Assembly: GCA_002747875.1 (NCBI GenBank)
Contig: PDQT01000197.1
Span: 1 to 33,184 of the forward strand
Direction of reading: 5' to 3'
DNA from: a bacterium DOLZORAL124_64_63
Lineage (GTDB): Bacteria; Krumholzibacteriota; Krumholzibacteriia; LZORAL124-64-63
DNA length: 33,184 bases
Below are positions 1-6,938 of this stretch, piece after piece. Within the stretch, counting starts at the first letter, position 1. Every line of letters begins with the position of its first letter. The notes under the pieces are model-generated. The model saw nothing but the letters and a program-made list of their open reading frames with translations. It searched no databases and had not been told where the DNA came from. The position numbers and the translations under genes were made by a program.

Positions 1-91
1 GGAATAGTCCGGCCCAGGCAGCGCCCGTCGGCAGCGAGAGCAGGGCCGGCAGGAGCGGCAGCAGCAGCAGGCGTGTGGGCAAGGCTTTCAC
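1..91 (-). CDS. flgA: Probable FlgA, flagellar P-ring chaperone (N-terminus only)
   Basis: Only about 30 codons lie in the window. The GTG start at 91 follows the flgG stop (TAA, 97-95) by three bases and has an AGAGG ribosome-binding site six bases upstream, inside the end of flgG. The visible residues are a clear Sec signal peptide: basic start KALPTR, a leucine-rich core (LLLLPLLPALLSL) and a small-residue cleavage region (TGAAWA). The flgA identity is inferred from position: flgF-flgG-flgA-flgH-flgI is the common order, and FlgA is exported to the periplasm to help P-ring assembly. The mature domain is off the edge, so another exported flagellar protein such as FlgH is possible. Confidence 0.55.
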   Translation of the reverse strand, partial: MKALPTRLLLLPLLPALLSLPTGAAWAGLF

Positions 92-94
92 GGA

Positions 95-886
95 TTACCT
101 CTTGAGCCGGTTGATGGTCTGCAGCATCTCATCGGCCATGGTGATGGTCTTGCTGTTCAGTTCGTACGCTCGTTGGGCGGAGATCATCTTGACCAATTCG
201 TCCACCGTCTCGACGTTGCTCATCTCCAGATACCCGCCGGCGGTTTCCCCCATGCCTTCCAGGCCCGGCGTGGCCAGGATGGGCGTACCGGAAGCCGGGG
301 ACTGGGCAAAGATGTTGCCGCCCCGGGCGTCCAGACCCGCGGCGTTGGGGAAGCGGGCCAGCTCCAGCTGCCCGATCTCCTGGATGTTGGCGTCATCGCC
401 ATTGGTCAGCACGGCCACGATCCCGCCCCGGGAGATGGAGATCTCCGTGGCGTCCGCCGGCACGGTGATGGCCGGCTCCAGAGTGTAGCCCTGGCTGGTG
501 ACGATGTTGCGGTCGGCGTCCAGCTTGAAGCTGCCGTCGCGGGTGTACTTGATGGTGCCGTCGGGCAAGCGGACCTGGAAAAAGCCGTCGCCCTCGATCA
601 TCAGGTCCAAGGGGTTGCCGGTGCTGACCACCGTTCCCTGGGTGAAGCTCTTGTTGGTGGCCGACATCTTCACCCCGTGCCCCACCTCCACCTTGGCGGG
701 CAGAGCGCGTCCCTGAGCATCCACCTGCGCTCCCGGCGTGACCTTTTCATACAGCAGGTCCTGGAACTCCACGTGGCTCTTCTTGTAGCCGGTGGTGTTC
801 ACGTTGGCCAGGTTGTTGGCGATGGTGTCGATGTTCATCTGCTGGGCCTTCATGCCCGAAGCGGCGGTTCCCATGGCTCGGATCAT
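95..886 (-). CDS. flgG: Flagellar basal-body distal rod protein FlgG
   Basis: 263 residues, the usual FlgG length. FlgG polymerises to form the distal rod linking the MS ring to the hook, and is exported by the flagellar type III system without a cleaved signal. The N-terminus has the rod/hook signature: MIRAMGTAASGM, then NIDTIANNLANVNTTGYKK around residues 19-37. The middle has the Flg_hook-like segment NPLDLMIEGDGFFQV around residue 92. The C-terminus has SNVETVDELVKMISAQRAYELNSK and ends at the rod C-terminal helix. N- and C-terminal heptads are intact, so it should be functional. It sits 33 bases downstream of flgF on the same strand and is probably co-transcribed with it and the following gene. 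Confidence 0.95.
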   Translation of the reverse strand: MIRAMGTAASGMKAQQMNIDTIANNLANVNTTGYKKSHVEFQDLLYEKVTPGAQVDAQGRALPAKVEVGHGVKMSATNKSFTQGTVVSTGNPLDLMIEGDGFFQVRLPDGTIKYTRDGSFKLDADRNIVTSQGYTLEPAITVPADATEISISRGGIVAVLTNGDDANIQEIGQLELARFPNAAGLDARGGNIFAQSPASGTPILATPGLEGMGETAGGYLEMSNVETVDELVKMISAQRAYELNSKTITMADEMLQTINRLKR

Positions 887-919
887 CAGTCTATCCCTTC
901 ACTGGGCCTGCCGGGCCCA

Positions 920-1717
920 CTAGGCGCCGGCAGTCCGGGGCAGCTTGGAGACGGTGGTGGCCAGCATCTCGTCCTCGGTGGTCAAGGTTTTTTGTTGGAT
1001 TTCGAAGGCGCGCTGGGCGCTGATCATGGCCACCAGGGTGTCGATGGCGTTGACATTGCTGCCCTCGACCTGCCCCTGGGCCACGATCACATCGGCCGGG
1101 GACCGCTCTTGGGCCTCCATGTCGGCGGGCGGTTTCAGCAGGTTGTTGCCCTCATGCTGCAGCTTGTTGGGGGCCGAGAAATCCACGATCCGAAGCCGAC
1201 CAGCAGCCGCGCCATCCACCATCACGGTTCCGTCGGTGCCGATGGAGAAATCCTCTCCGCCGATCACGATGGGGCCCCCATCTCCCAGAACGGGATTCCC
1301 GTCCGGCGTGACCAGGCGATGTTGGTCGTCCAGGACGAAAGACCCGGCCCGTGTGAAACGCTCCCCGGCGGAAGTTTGGACGGCAAAGAAACCATCGCTC
1401 AGGATGGCCACGTCCGTTTCCCGGCCGGTGCTGGTGATGGGGCCGTGCCGCACATCGGTCGCCTGGCTCATGACCAGAGGGTTGATCTGCACCCACTGGT
1501 CCCGCGACCCCGGCTCCAGCGGCGTCTTGCGCAGGGCGTTCCGGGTTTGCATGCCATCGGCGGTGATGCCGGGCTGTTCGGCGTCCGCCTCGGTGACCCG
1601 GGTCAGGATCTGCCGAAAGCCGGTGGTGTTCACGTTGGCCAGGTTGTTGGCCAACGTGTCAATACGCACTTGTTGCCGTTTCATGGCCTGCTCGGCCGTG
1701 TGCATGCTGCGGATCAC
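920..1717 (-). CDS. flgF: Flagellar basal-body rod protein FlgF
   Basis: 265 residues from a GTG start at 1717, chosen because GGAGG lies six bases upstream and because the protein then begins VIRSMHTAEQAM, matching rod-protein starts. A longer frame to 1798 adds 27 residues unlike any rod protein. FlgF is a proximal rod component. Visible signatures are IDTLANNLANVNTTGFRQ near the N-terminus, the DVAILSDGFFAVQ segment in the middle, and NAIDTLVAMISAQRAFEIQQK at the C-terminus. It precedes flgG, as in most flg operons. The upstream 362-base gap contains a strong sigma-54 type promoter. FlgF and FlgG are paralogues; the call as FlgF rests on order and on lower similarity to the FlgG consensus. 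Confidence 0.88.
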   Translation of the reverse strand: MIRSMHTAEQAMKRQQVRIDTLANNLANVNTTGFRQILTRVTEADAEQPGITADGMQTRNALRKTPLEPGSRDQWVQINPLVMSQATDVRHGPITSTGRETDVAILSDGFFAVQTSAGERFTRAGSFVLDDQHRLVTPDGNPVLGDGGPIVIGGEDFSIGTDGTVMVDGAAAGRLRIVDFSAPNKLQHEGNNLLKPPADMEAQERSPADVIVAQGQVEGSNVNAIDTLVAMISAQRAFEIQQKTLTTEDEMLATTVSKLPRTAGA

Positions 1718-1759
1718 AATTCGCCTCCCCTGGTGAATGCACTTGACAGCGAGGAAAAC

Positions 1760-1773
1760 GCAATACCCGTGCC
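1760..1773 (-). promoter_or_regulatory. Sigma-54 (RpoN) promoter for flgFG(A)
   Basis: On the minus strand the sequence reads GGCACGGGTATTGC, i.e. the -24 element GGCACG, four bases, then the -12 element TTGC. The GG and GC dinucleotides are exactly ten bases apart, as the RpoN consensus requires. Expected transcription start is about 12 bases downstream of the GC, leaving roughly 30 bases to the GTG start of flgF at 1717. RpoN control of rod and hook genes is common in flagellated bacteria. No enhancer-binding activator is visible in the window. The surrounding gap (1718-2079) shows no other gene. Confidence 0.72.
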
Positions 1774-2079
1774 TTGTGATGGCGCGGGGCGGGACCATGG
1801 GCTGCGGGCAGCGAAGGCAAAATCTACCGGGCGGAAAGGCCGCTCAGGAGGGTTGATGGCGGAATTTTCGGGACAGGCCGCGGAAACCGGCAAAAAGTTC
1901 CACCCGAAGCAGAATGTGCCGGGTGGTTCTCTGACGCGTCGCGCTGAATGGAAATCGACCGGTTCCGTCCGGAAGCAAGGCAGCCGCCGTGGTTGCGGGG
2001 CGTGTTGTGGGGCATGTCCGCAGGAGCGTCACGAGGGTGGTTCAACCAACCGCGGCAACTCCTTCATGGGGTATCCGGG

Positions 2080-3576
2080 TCAAAGCAGCCGGATATCCTC
2101 TTCGGCCAGGATTTCCTGGTCCACGATCATGCAGGCCCGGTCGCTATCGGCCAGGGGCAGGGTGAAGGTGAAGGTGGTTCCCTGCCCTGCTTCGCTGGCC
2201 ACCGTGACATGCCCGCCGTGGGCCTCCACCAGCTTCTTGACGATGACGATGCCCAGCCCCACCCCCTTGATGGTGCGCTGGGAGTTGCCGCGGGTGTAGG
2301 GCTCGAAGAGCACAGCCAGTTCCTCGGAGGACATGCCGATTCCTCCGTCGGCTATGGAAACCTGGGCCCATCCGTTCTTTTTGATGGCTGTCAGACGGAT
2401 GTAGCCGTCGTCGACATTGTACTTGATGGCGTTGCTGATCAGGTTGCGCAGGATCTGGGTCACTCGCAGAGGATCCCCATAGACGTTCAGGGCGTCGGAC
2501 GGCAGATTGATGGAAATACGGATGTTCCGGCTTTCGGCCATGGGTTCCAGGTCCTCCACCACCTCGTGCAGCAGTTGCCCCAGGTTGTGGTTCTGACTCT
2601 TCAGGTTCACGAAACCCGCGTCCATCTTGCTCATGTCCAGGAAGTCGTTCAGCAGGGCCGTCATCTCCGCGATCTTGCGATTCACGCTCTCCAGGAATTC
2701 CCGCTGGGTTTCGTTCACGGGGCCGGTTTTGCCGGTGACCATCAGGGAAACATAGCCCTGGATGACGGACATGGGCGAGCGCAGATCGTGCGCGATCATG
2801 CTGTGGAAATCCGCGCGCATGCGCTGGTTCTCCACTTCACGGGTCACATCGCGGAAGACGTAGGCCATGGCCATGTCGCCGTCCTGCAGTTCGATGGGAG
2901 CGGTCCGGGCCAGAAGGTAGCTGGTGGCCCCATCCAGATGGATCTTGAGCTGGATCTCTTCGCTGCACCCCCGACGCAAGCGGTCGATGACCTCGGCGGG
3001 CACATCGTGGGTTTCGAGAATCTCGCTCATGGTCTTGAAGCGGCAGACCTCGCGGGGCATGTGCATCAGGTGCAGGAAGGTCTGGGTGGCCAGGACCATC
3101 TTGTCTTCCGGATTGCAGATGACCACCGGTTCGTGCAGATGCTTGAAAATCTGGTTGAGCTTGTCGCTTTCATTCTGCAGCTTGTCCTGCAGGTCCTTGA
3201 TGCGCAGAAAAGCCTGGATTCGGGAAAGCATCTCCTTGTGGGTGATTTTTTTGGAGATGTAGTCCGCCGCCCCCATTTCCAGGCCGCGGATCTTTTCCCG
3301 GGTGTCGTCCTCGGCGCTGATCATGAGAATGGGGATGCCTTTGGTGTCCGGATGGTCCCTGAGGGTCTGGCTCACCTTGAAGCCGTGCATCTCCGGCATT
3401 TCCTTATCCAAGAGGATCAAATCCGGAAGATTCTCCAGAGCCGATTTCGCCCCGCTGAGGCCGTCATGGGCCAACAGAACCCGATACCCGTCCTTTTCCA
3501 GCCGGCGCTTGAATACGGTGCAGGTGAACTTATCGTCATCCACGACCAGAATGGTTCGTTTTCTTGGACTGGGCAT
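2080..3576 (-). CDS. Cytoplasmic receiver-PAS-histidine kinase hybrid
   Basis: 498 residues with no transmembrane segment or signal peptide. Residues 8-125 are a CheY-like receiver: acidic pocket D13-D14-D15, phospho-acceptor D57 (LILLDKEMP), S87 and conserved K109. The usual proline after that lysine is replaced (ISKKIT). Residues about 130-250 include a coiled-coil linker and a PAS-like domain ending in [11 protein letters not shown]. Residues about 253-320 are a HisKA dimerisation domain with H263 in [11 protein letters not shown]. The HATPase_c domain follows, with N box [11 protein letters not shown]1 DGGIGM and G2 [12 protein letters not shown]. The receiver-first layout means another kinase probably feeds into it. 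No partner regulator is adjacent. The start has GAGCGAGGG upstream. Its location beside flagellar and PilZ genes suggests, but does not prove, a role in motility or surface behaviour. Confidence 0.88.
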   Translation of the reverse strand: MPSPRKRTILVVDDDKFTCTVFKRRLEKDGYRVLLAHDGLSGAKSALENLPDLILLDKEMPEMHGFKVSQTLRDHPDTKGIPILMISAEDDTREKIRGLEMGAADYISKKITHKEMLSRIQAFLRIKDLQDKLQNESDKLNQIFKHLHEPVVICNPEDKMVLATQTFLHLMHMPREVCRFKTMSEILETHDVPAEVIDRLRRGCSEEIQLKIHLDGATSYLLARTAPIELQDGDMAMAYVFRDVTREVENQRMRADFHSMIAHDLRSPMSVIQGYVSLMVTGKTGPVNETQREFLESVNRKIAEMTALLNDFLDMSKMDAGFVNLKSQNHNLGQLLHEVVEDLEPMAESRNIRISINLPSDALNVYGDPLRVTQILRNLISNAIKYNVDDGYIRLTAIKKNGWAQVSIADGGIGMSSEELAVLFEPYTRGNSQRTIKGVGLGIVIVKKLVEAHGGHVTVASEAGQGTTFTFTLPLADSDRACMIVDQEILAEEDIRLL

Positions 3577-3665
3577 CCCTCGCTCTTCTGTCGTTGGGGC
3601 CGAAAATTCAGCTTGGCCTTCTTGTCATCGGCAGGAGGAATGAGGGCTTGAAAGAAAAAAACCGA

Positions 3666-3705
3666 GAAATTCCCCAGGATTTGATGAAATTCCCCGGGAT
3701 TTGAT
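3666..3705. repeat. Perfectly abutting 20-bp tandem direct repeat upstream of the hybrid kinase
   Basis: Two copies of GAAATTCCCCRGGATTTGAT lie back to back at 3666-3685 and 3686-3705, with a single A/G difference. The 20-base period is close to two helical turns, so both copies would face the same side of the DNA. They lie 90-130 bases upstream of the kinase start (3576) and about 70 bases past the PilZ stop, a position fitting an activator or repressor site. They could also be a chance local duplication. Confidence 0.8.
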
Positions 3706-3733
3706 CCGGCGGAATCCGGATAGTTCAGGCAGG

Positions 3734-3748
3734 GGCCGGATTCCGGCC
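3734..3748. other. 15-bp perfect palindrome downstream of the PilZ gene
   Basis: GGCCGGATTCCGGCC has seven-base arms around one central base and lies 28 bases past the stop of the minus-strand PilZ gene. It could act as an mRNA 3' hairpin, but no T-run follows on the minus strand, so it is not a classical intrinsic terminator. A protein-binding site is the alternative. Confidence 0.45.
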
Positions 3749-3775
3749 ATGGGGTTGGCGGGCGCGCCCGGCCAT

Positions 3776-4186
3776 TCAGCTGTCAGCCGCGATCAGAAGC
3801 GTGATATGGCGCTCCAGGTTGACCATGCCCGCGGGCTCGATGTGGGTGAAAAAGACCGCCACCTCGTATTCCGAGCAGCCGTCGGTGGGACCTTCCGGCT
3901 TGACGCGTACAACCAGCCCCTCGCAAGGCACGGTGGCCGTTTCCCCGGAGGGGGTGCCATCCTCGGCGGGCACCAGGACTTCCAGGTCCATGCTCAGCTT
4001 GGTCATGGGCTCGATGAAGTGGTCCGACTTGAAATAGATGCCGGAAGAGGAAATGTTGATGGTCTCAAGCCTGGCGGTCTCTTGCCCGCCCTCAGGGCTT
4101 GGAATCTGGACTTCAAGATGCAGATTGGCATCGACACGCGTGGCGCGGCGCCTCTCGTTCTTCACCCTGGTGTTATGATCCGTCAT
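3776..4186 (-). CDS. PilZ domain protein (probable c-di-GMP receptor)
   Basis: 136 residues from the ATG at 4186, which has AAGGAG eight bases upstream; the frame is open further up to 4279 but without such a site. The PilZ c-di-GMP signature is visible: basic RRRATR at about residues 12-17 and the partner motif NISSSGIYF at about 44-52, separated by a beta strand (NLHLEV). The rest alternates beta strands (LSMDLEVLVP, CEGLVVRVKP, YEVAVFFTHI) as in a PilZ barrel. No other domain is present, so it is a stand-alone adaptor. In flagellated bacteria such proteins often modulate motility, exopolysaccharide or transcription. Its neighbours (a kinase with flagellar genes beyond) fit that, but the partner is unknown. 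Confidence 0.85.
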   Translation of the reverse strand: MTDHNTRVKNERRRATRVDANLHLEVQIPSPEGGQETARLETINISSSGIYFKSDHFIEPMTKLSMDLEVLVPAEDGTPSGETATVPCEGLVVRVKPEGPTDGCSEYEVAVFFTHIEPAGMVNLERHITLLIAADS

Positions 4187-4263
4187 GCCGGAACTCCTTC
4201 CATGGGCAAGGTTTCGGAGAGTGGGCCACGACCTTGAGGATTTTGCTTTCAGAGAGCCGATCA

Positions 4264-4289
4264 GCCGGCACCACGTCAATGGTGCCGGC
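4264..4289 (-). terminator. Strong hairpin after the 29-residue basic protein gene
   Basis: Ten-base perfect arms GCCGGCACCA / TGGTGCCGGC enclose a six-base loop, starting 15 bases after the stop codon at 4304. No T-tract follows on the minus strand, so it may be an RNA-stabilising or Rho-linked 3' structure rather than a fully intrinsic terminator. It separates the HU/small-protein unit from the PilZ gene. Confidence 0.55.
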
Positions 4290-4303
4290 CGCTCTGGCTC
4301 TGC

Positions 4304-4393
4304 TTACTTCTTCTTGTGACGGTTCTTGCGCAACCGCTTCTTACGCTTGTGCGTCGCGATCTTCTTGCGCTTCCGCTTACGCCCGTTAGGCAT
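4304..4393 (-). CDS. 29-residue basic protein of the mS38/bS22 (AURKAIP1/COX24) type
   Basis: The frame encodes MPNGRKRKRKKIATHKRKKR followed by LRKNRHKKK: 29 residues, of which about 20 are lysine, arginine or histidine. The pattern (K/R)-rich start, IATHKRKKRLRKNRHK core and lysine tail matches, as I remember them, the very short proteins annotated in Bacteroidetes as AURKAIP1/COX24 domain (PF08213). This family includes mitoribosomal mS38 and mycobacterial bS22, which bind the small ribosomal subunit near the decoding centre. It lies 160 bases downstream of the HU-type gene on the same strand. A purine-rich AAGGAAAGG sits a little far (about 12 bases) upstream of the ATG. It is too short for most gene finders. 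Confidence 0.8.
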   Translation of the reverse strand: MPNGRKRKRKKIATHKRKKRLRKNRHKKK

Positions 4394-4553
4394 AACGACC
4401 AGCCTTTCCTTGAGAACACTAGATTCAGGGACGGTGCCGCAGCACCCTTCCTGCGCGAATGAGAAGGCGCAAAGGAGCCAGAGGGCCTTGCAACCTGAAA
4501 CGACACGTCAAGATAAGCGCCGCCGGGGGTTTCGACAATAAGAGTTTCCCCGG

Positions 4554-4838
4554 CTAGCCATCTTTTTGGTTGATGCGACCTTTGAGATCCTTGGAGGCCT
4601 TGAAATAGGGCACCCGCTTGGCCTCGACCTGAACCGAGGCACCGGTCCGAGGGTTGCGCGCCTGACGCGCCTGGCGGGTCTTGACTTTGAAGGAGCCGAA
4701 CCCCCTGAGTTCGACCTTGTCGCCCTCCACAAGAGCCTGGCCAATCTTTTCCATGATGAGAGTCACGATCACGCCGGTGTCCTTCTTGTTGACTCCCGTC
4801 GCGTCGGCGATGATTTCGATCAGCTCGGCTTTGGTCAT
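4554..4838 (-). CDS. HU/IHF family nucleoid DNA-binding protein
   Basis: 94 residues from the ATG at 4838 (MTKAELIEIIADATGVNKKD), the normal HU length; the frame extends six codons further but all HU proteins start here. Residues 1-45 are the helical dimerisation half. The beta-arm half contains VELRGFGSFKVKTRQARQAR and the signature RNPRTGASV, with the minor-groove proline-bearing tip, followed by VPYFKASKDLKGRI. It works as a homo- or heterodimer that bends DNA and compacts the nucleoid. The subtype (HU versus IHF-beta) cannot be fixed by eye. Upstream GGAAAGG and a short hairpin in the leader could influence translation. It is probably co-expressed with the tiny ribosomal-type protein downstream. 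Confidence 0.93.
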   Translation of the reverse strand: MTKAELIEIIADATGVNKKDTGVIVTLIMEKIGQALVEGDKVELRGFGSFKVKTRQARQARNPRTGASVQVEAKRVPYFKASKDLKGRINQKDG

Positions 4839-5274
4839 CCTGCAACCTTTCCACACGCTTCCACCTCGGCTGAGCCGAGGTTCCTCAGGTTTTCAAACTG
4901 CTATGATTTGAAACACTTAGATAATCTAGAAGTATCACAACTATGGGATTTAGCCAAGAAAAAAATGTCCCCCGCATTCTGCCGGGTGACCACTGACGGG
5001 AGCTTACAACACAATTCGCGTAAGTTCCTCAATGCCCAAGCCCTAACAGTGCAGAGAACATTTTATCGGACTTTTGCAAAGGGTGGACCAGGACCATGAA
5101 GGCCTGCTCCGGTTGTTCTCTGATGTTTTGTAAGAGGCTTTCGATGAATGACTTATGTCGCGGCCGGCAAGGGGGCGGGCGAGGGCGCCAGAGGGAAGTC
5201 CAACGGACACAGGAGGGCAATTGGAAACATTGCCCAAGAACACCGTTGCAGAATGCCGACCGGTGAAAAGCGTC
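4839..5274. other. 436-bp intergenic region upstream of the HU-type gene
   Basis: No convincing gene. The part next to HU (about 4885-4975) is AT-rich and probably holds its promoter, but no clear -35/-10 pair stands out. At 4864-4880 CCTCGGC-TGA-GCCGAGG forms a seven-base-pair hairpin in the expected HU leader, 26 bases before the start codon. At 5215-5235 GGGCAAT/ATTGCCC forms a seven-base-pair hairpin with a seven-base loop, 40 bases past the end of the GlmU-like gene; it has no T-run and is a weak terminator candidate. Confidence 0.6.
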
Positions 5275-6657
5275 TCAGAACCCAGCCAGAAAAACCATCA
5301 TCTCCCGATAGGCCGGCACCATGCGGCAACCCCGCCGGCCCAGCACGACTTCGGCCGTGGCCATGGCCCGCTGCACGTCATAGCGAGGATCCTGCGGTCC
5401 CCCGCCCCAGGAGAAACCGGGCACGAATTTGGGGGGCATCGCGCCTCCGAAAATGTTGCTGGCAAAGCCCACGCAGGTGCCGGTGTTGAAGAGCGTGCCG
5501 ATGGCGGTCTTGGCGTGGTCCCCCATCATCAGCCCCACGAAACGCAGGCCCGTGTCGAGGGTGCCGAATCCCAGATCCACCCGTACCGGTCCGTAGTTGT
5601 TCTTCAGATCGCTACAGGTGGTCATGGCGCCCAGATTGGTGAAACTGCCGATGACCGCGTGTCCGATGAACCCGTCGTGCTGCTTGTTGGCAAAATCCAG
5701 AAATGTGCTTTCCCCGATTTCCCCGGCAATGCGGTTCCCGATCCCGAAGCTGCTTTCCCCGTAAATGGCCGCGCCGGCCTTGACGCGGGAACCGGGACCC
5801 ACGTACAGGGGGCCTTCGAGGTAGCTGAAGGGCATGACCTGCACCCCGCGGTCCAGGATCACGGGGCCGGCGCTGTCGTCCAGCACCACGCCGTCGGCCA
5901 GCCGCACGTCATCGCCCAGGAAAATGCCCTGTCCTTGTTTCCGGTCTTGCCCTTGTTTCCGGCCCTGCCCTGGGTCCTGAGCAGGGAAGCGGCCGGCGTG
6001 TTCGGGGTGCTCGCCGGCGGGGCGAAGGCTGGTTTGCAGGGCCCACACCGGCTTGGCCGCGTTCTCCGCGGGGAACAGCCCGAAGGGAGAGCGTCGCCAA
6101 GGACGTCCCTGCCGTAGGAAGAGAGCGTCGTCCCGCAAGGTGGCCGCGGTGGCGGGGACCACATCGAAGAGGTAACCCAGGGCGGAAATATCCCAGGGAC
6201 AGGTTCCGTGGGGCTGGAGCCCCTCCCAGGCGGCGGGATGCTCCCGGTCGGCTTGTCCGGCGGCCCACCGCCACCAGGAAGCCAGGGCGGCGGCGCTGTC
6301 GGCGGCCTCCAGCCAGGCCACCAGCGGGCCGTGTTCATCGCCATGGACGAAAGGCGGGGTGCCGGGCAGGCCTTGCAGCAGGTCCTCCAGGAGGGTCACC
6401 GAAAGTCGGCAGCGCCCGTTCAGCCACAGAACCGGGCCGGCGGCATCCAATTGCCGGGGGTTGATGGACCAGTCGGCGCAGGTGTGCAGGGGGGCCAGAT
6501 AGGGCCGAGTCAGCAGGGCGCCGCGGCCTCCGGCCAGTTCCGTCCTTTCGCGCAAGTTGAACATGCCCACACGCAGCTCGGTCACCGGCAGGGACCAACT
6601 GACGGGGCGGAAGTGGCGCAGGGTGTGGTCTTCGAAGAGAACGACGGTCGGCTTCAC
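5275..6657 (-). CDS. GlmU-like sugar nucleotidyltransferase with left-handed beta-helix
   Basis: 460 residues from the GTG at 6657 (AAGGA eight bases upstream). The start then reads VKPTVVLFEDHTLRHFRP, matching the family, whereas the longer frame to 6735 crosses the promoter. The N-terminal half resembles the degenerate nucleotidyltransferase domain of the Bacteroidetes-type alternative GlmU proteins (TIGR03991): VVLFED near residue 5 and LPVTELRVGMFNLRER around 20-37. The C-terminal half is a hexapeptide beta-helix: VVLDDSAGPVILDRGV, YVGPGSRVKAGAAIYG, IGHAVIGSFTNLGA. A role in UDP-N-acetylglucosamine formation or activation of a related sugar is inferred; the substrate is unproven. The linker between the halves contains a Gln/Gly/Lys-rich low-complexity insert encoded by an 18-base repeat. 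Confidence 0.75.
   Translation of the reverse strand: MKPTVVLFEDHTLRHFRPVSWSLPVTELRVGMFNLRERTELAGGRGALLTRPYLAPLHTCADWSINPRQLDAAGPVLWLNGRCRLSVTLLEDLLQGLPGTPPFVHGDEHGPLVAWLEAADSAAALASWWRWAAGQADREHPAAWEGLQPHGTCPWDISALGYLFDVVPATAATLRDDALFLRQGRPWRRSPFGLFPAENAAKPVWALQTSLRPAGEHPEHAGRFPAQDPGQGRKQGQDRKQGQGIFLGDDVRLADGVVLDDSAGPVILDRGVQVMPFSYLEGPLYVGPGSRVKAGAAIYGESSFGIGNRIAGEIGESTFLDFANKQHDGFIGHAVIGSFTNLGAMTTCSDLKNNYGPVRVDLGFGTLDTGLRFVGLMMGDHAKTAIGTLFNTGTCVGFASNIFGGAMPPKFVPGFSWGGGPQDPRYDVQRAMATAEVVLGRRGCRMVPAYREMMVFLAGF
5933..5968. repeat. 18-bp tandem repeat inside the GlmU-like gene linker
   Basis: Two abutting 18-base units beginning CCTTGTTTCCGG (5933-5950 and 5951-5968) differ at three positions. 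They encode the repeated GQ-RKQGQ segment linking the transferase and beta-helix halves. The repeat keeps the frame, so it only changes linker length. Confidence 0.8.
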
Positions 6658-6704
6658 GGCGGCATCCTTGGCTGAAACATTGGTGGGCGGACAAGCACCG
6701 GAGA

Positions 6705-6732
6705 ATACTAGGGGAACCGGGCAGAGGGTCAA
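6705..6732 (-). promoter_or_regulatory. Sigma-70-type promoter of the GlmU-like gene
   Basis: On the minus strand TTGACC (6732-6727) and TAGTAT (6710-6705) are separated by 16 bases. Transcription would begin near 6698, about 40 bases before the GTG start at 6657. The -35 matches the consensus at five of six positions and the -10 at four. Confidence 0.5.
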
Positions 6733-6734
6733 CA

Positions 6735-6787
6735 CGGATTATTCATGGCGACTTTGGGCCAGGGAGGACTATCGTCACGATAATCCG
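6735..6787. promoter_or_regulatory. Nested inverted repeats in the divergent GlmU-like/deiminase control region
   Basis: An outer pair, CGGATTAT (6735-6742) and ATAATCCG (6780-6787), encloses and touches a perfect 13-base palindrome TATCGTCACGATA (6770-6782). They lie just upstream of the minus-strand -35 element, between two divergent genes. This is the shape of a repressor or activator operator; the regulator is unknown and no regulator gene is adjacent. Confidence 0.45.
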
Positions 6788-6887
6788 AAAAACATTAATT
6801 TTATAGCAAAAACCCCACCAGAAGGGAAAAATTATTGGTTTTTTCATGATTTTGAGCCGGACGGACCGCCTGGGGCGGGAAATGTGT

Positions 6888-6893
6888 TATAAT
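6888..6893 (+). promoter_or_regulatory. Extended -10 promoter of the deiminase gene
   Basis: A perfect TATAAT preceded by TGT gives an extended -10 (TGTTATAAT). No good -35 is found at the proper distance, as is usual for extended -10 promoters. The start would be near 6900, about 40 bases before the ATG at 6939. Confidence 0.6.
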
Positions 6894-6938
6894 CACAGCT
6901 ACCCGATTCTTTGTTCCCCCCATTTCCCGGAGATTGCC

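Noticed and set aside
1718..2079. Short minus-strand frames between the kinase and flgF
   Set aside because: They overlap the sigma-54 promoter region, lack ribosome-binding sites and show no protein-like composition.
173..2299. 708-codon open frame on the plus strand opposite flgG and flgF
   Set aside because: Low-complexity Gly/His/Val/Gln composition typical of an antisense shadow of GC-rich genes; both flagellar genes on the minus strand are unmistakable.
5061..5072. TCCGATAAAA on the minus strand, resembling a sigma-28 -10 box
   Set aside because: No TAAA element at the required distance upstream, and no flagellar gene directly downstream.
5029..5220. 63-codon minus-strand frame ending in a plausible helical stretch (SFIESLLQNIREQPEQAF)
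   Set aside because: Only a TTG start without ribosome-binding site, Pro/Arg-rich first half and no recognisable family; might be a decayed gene but not supportable.
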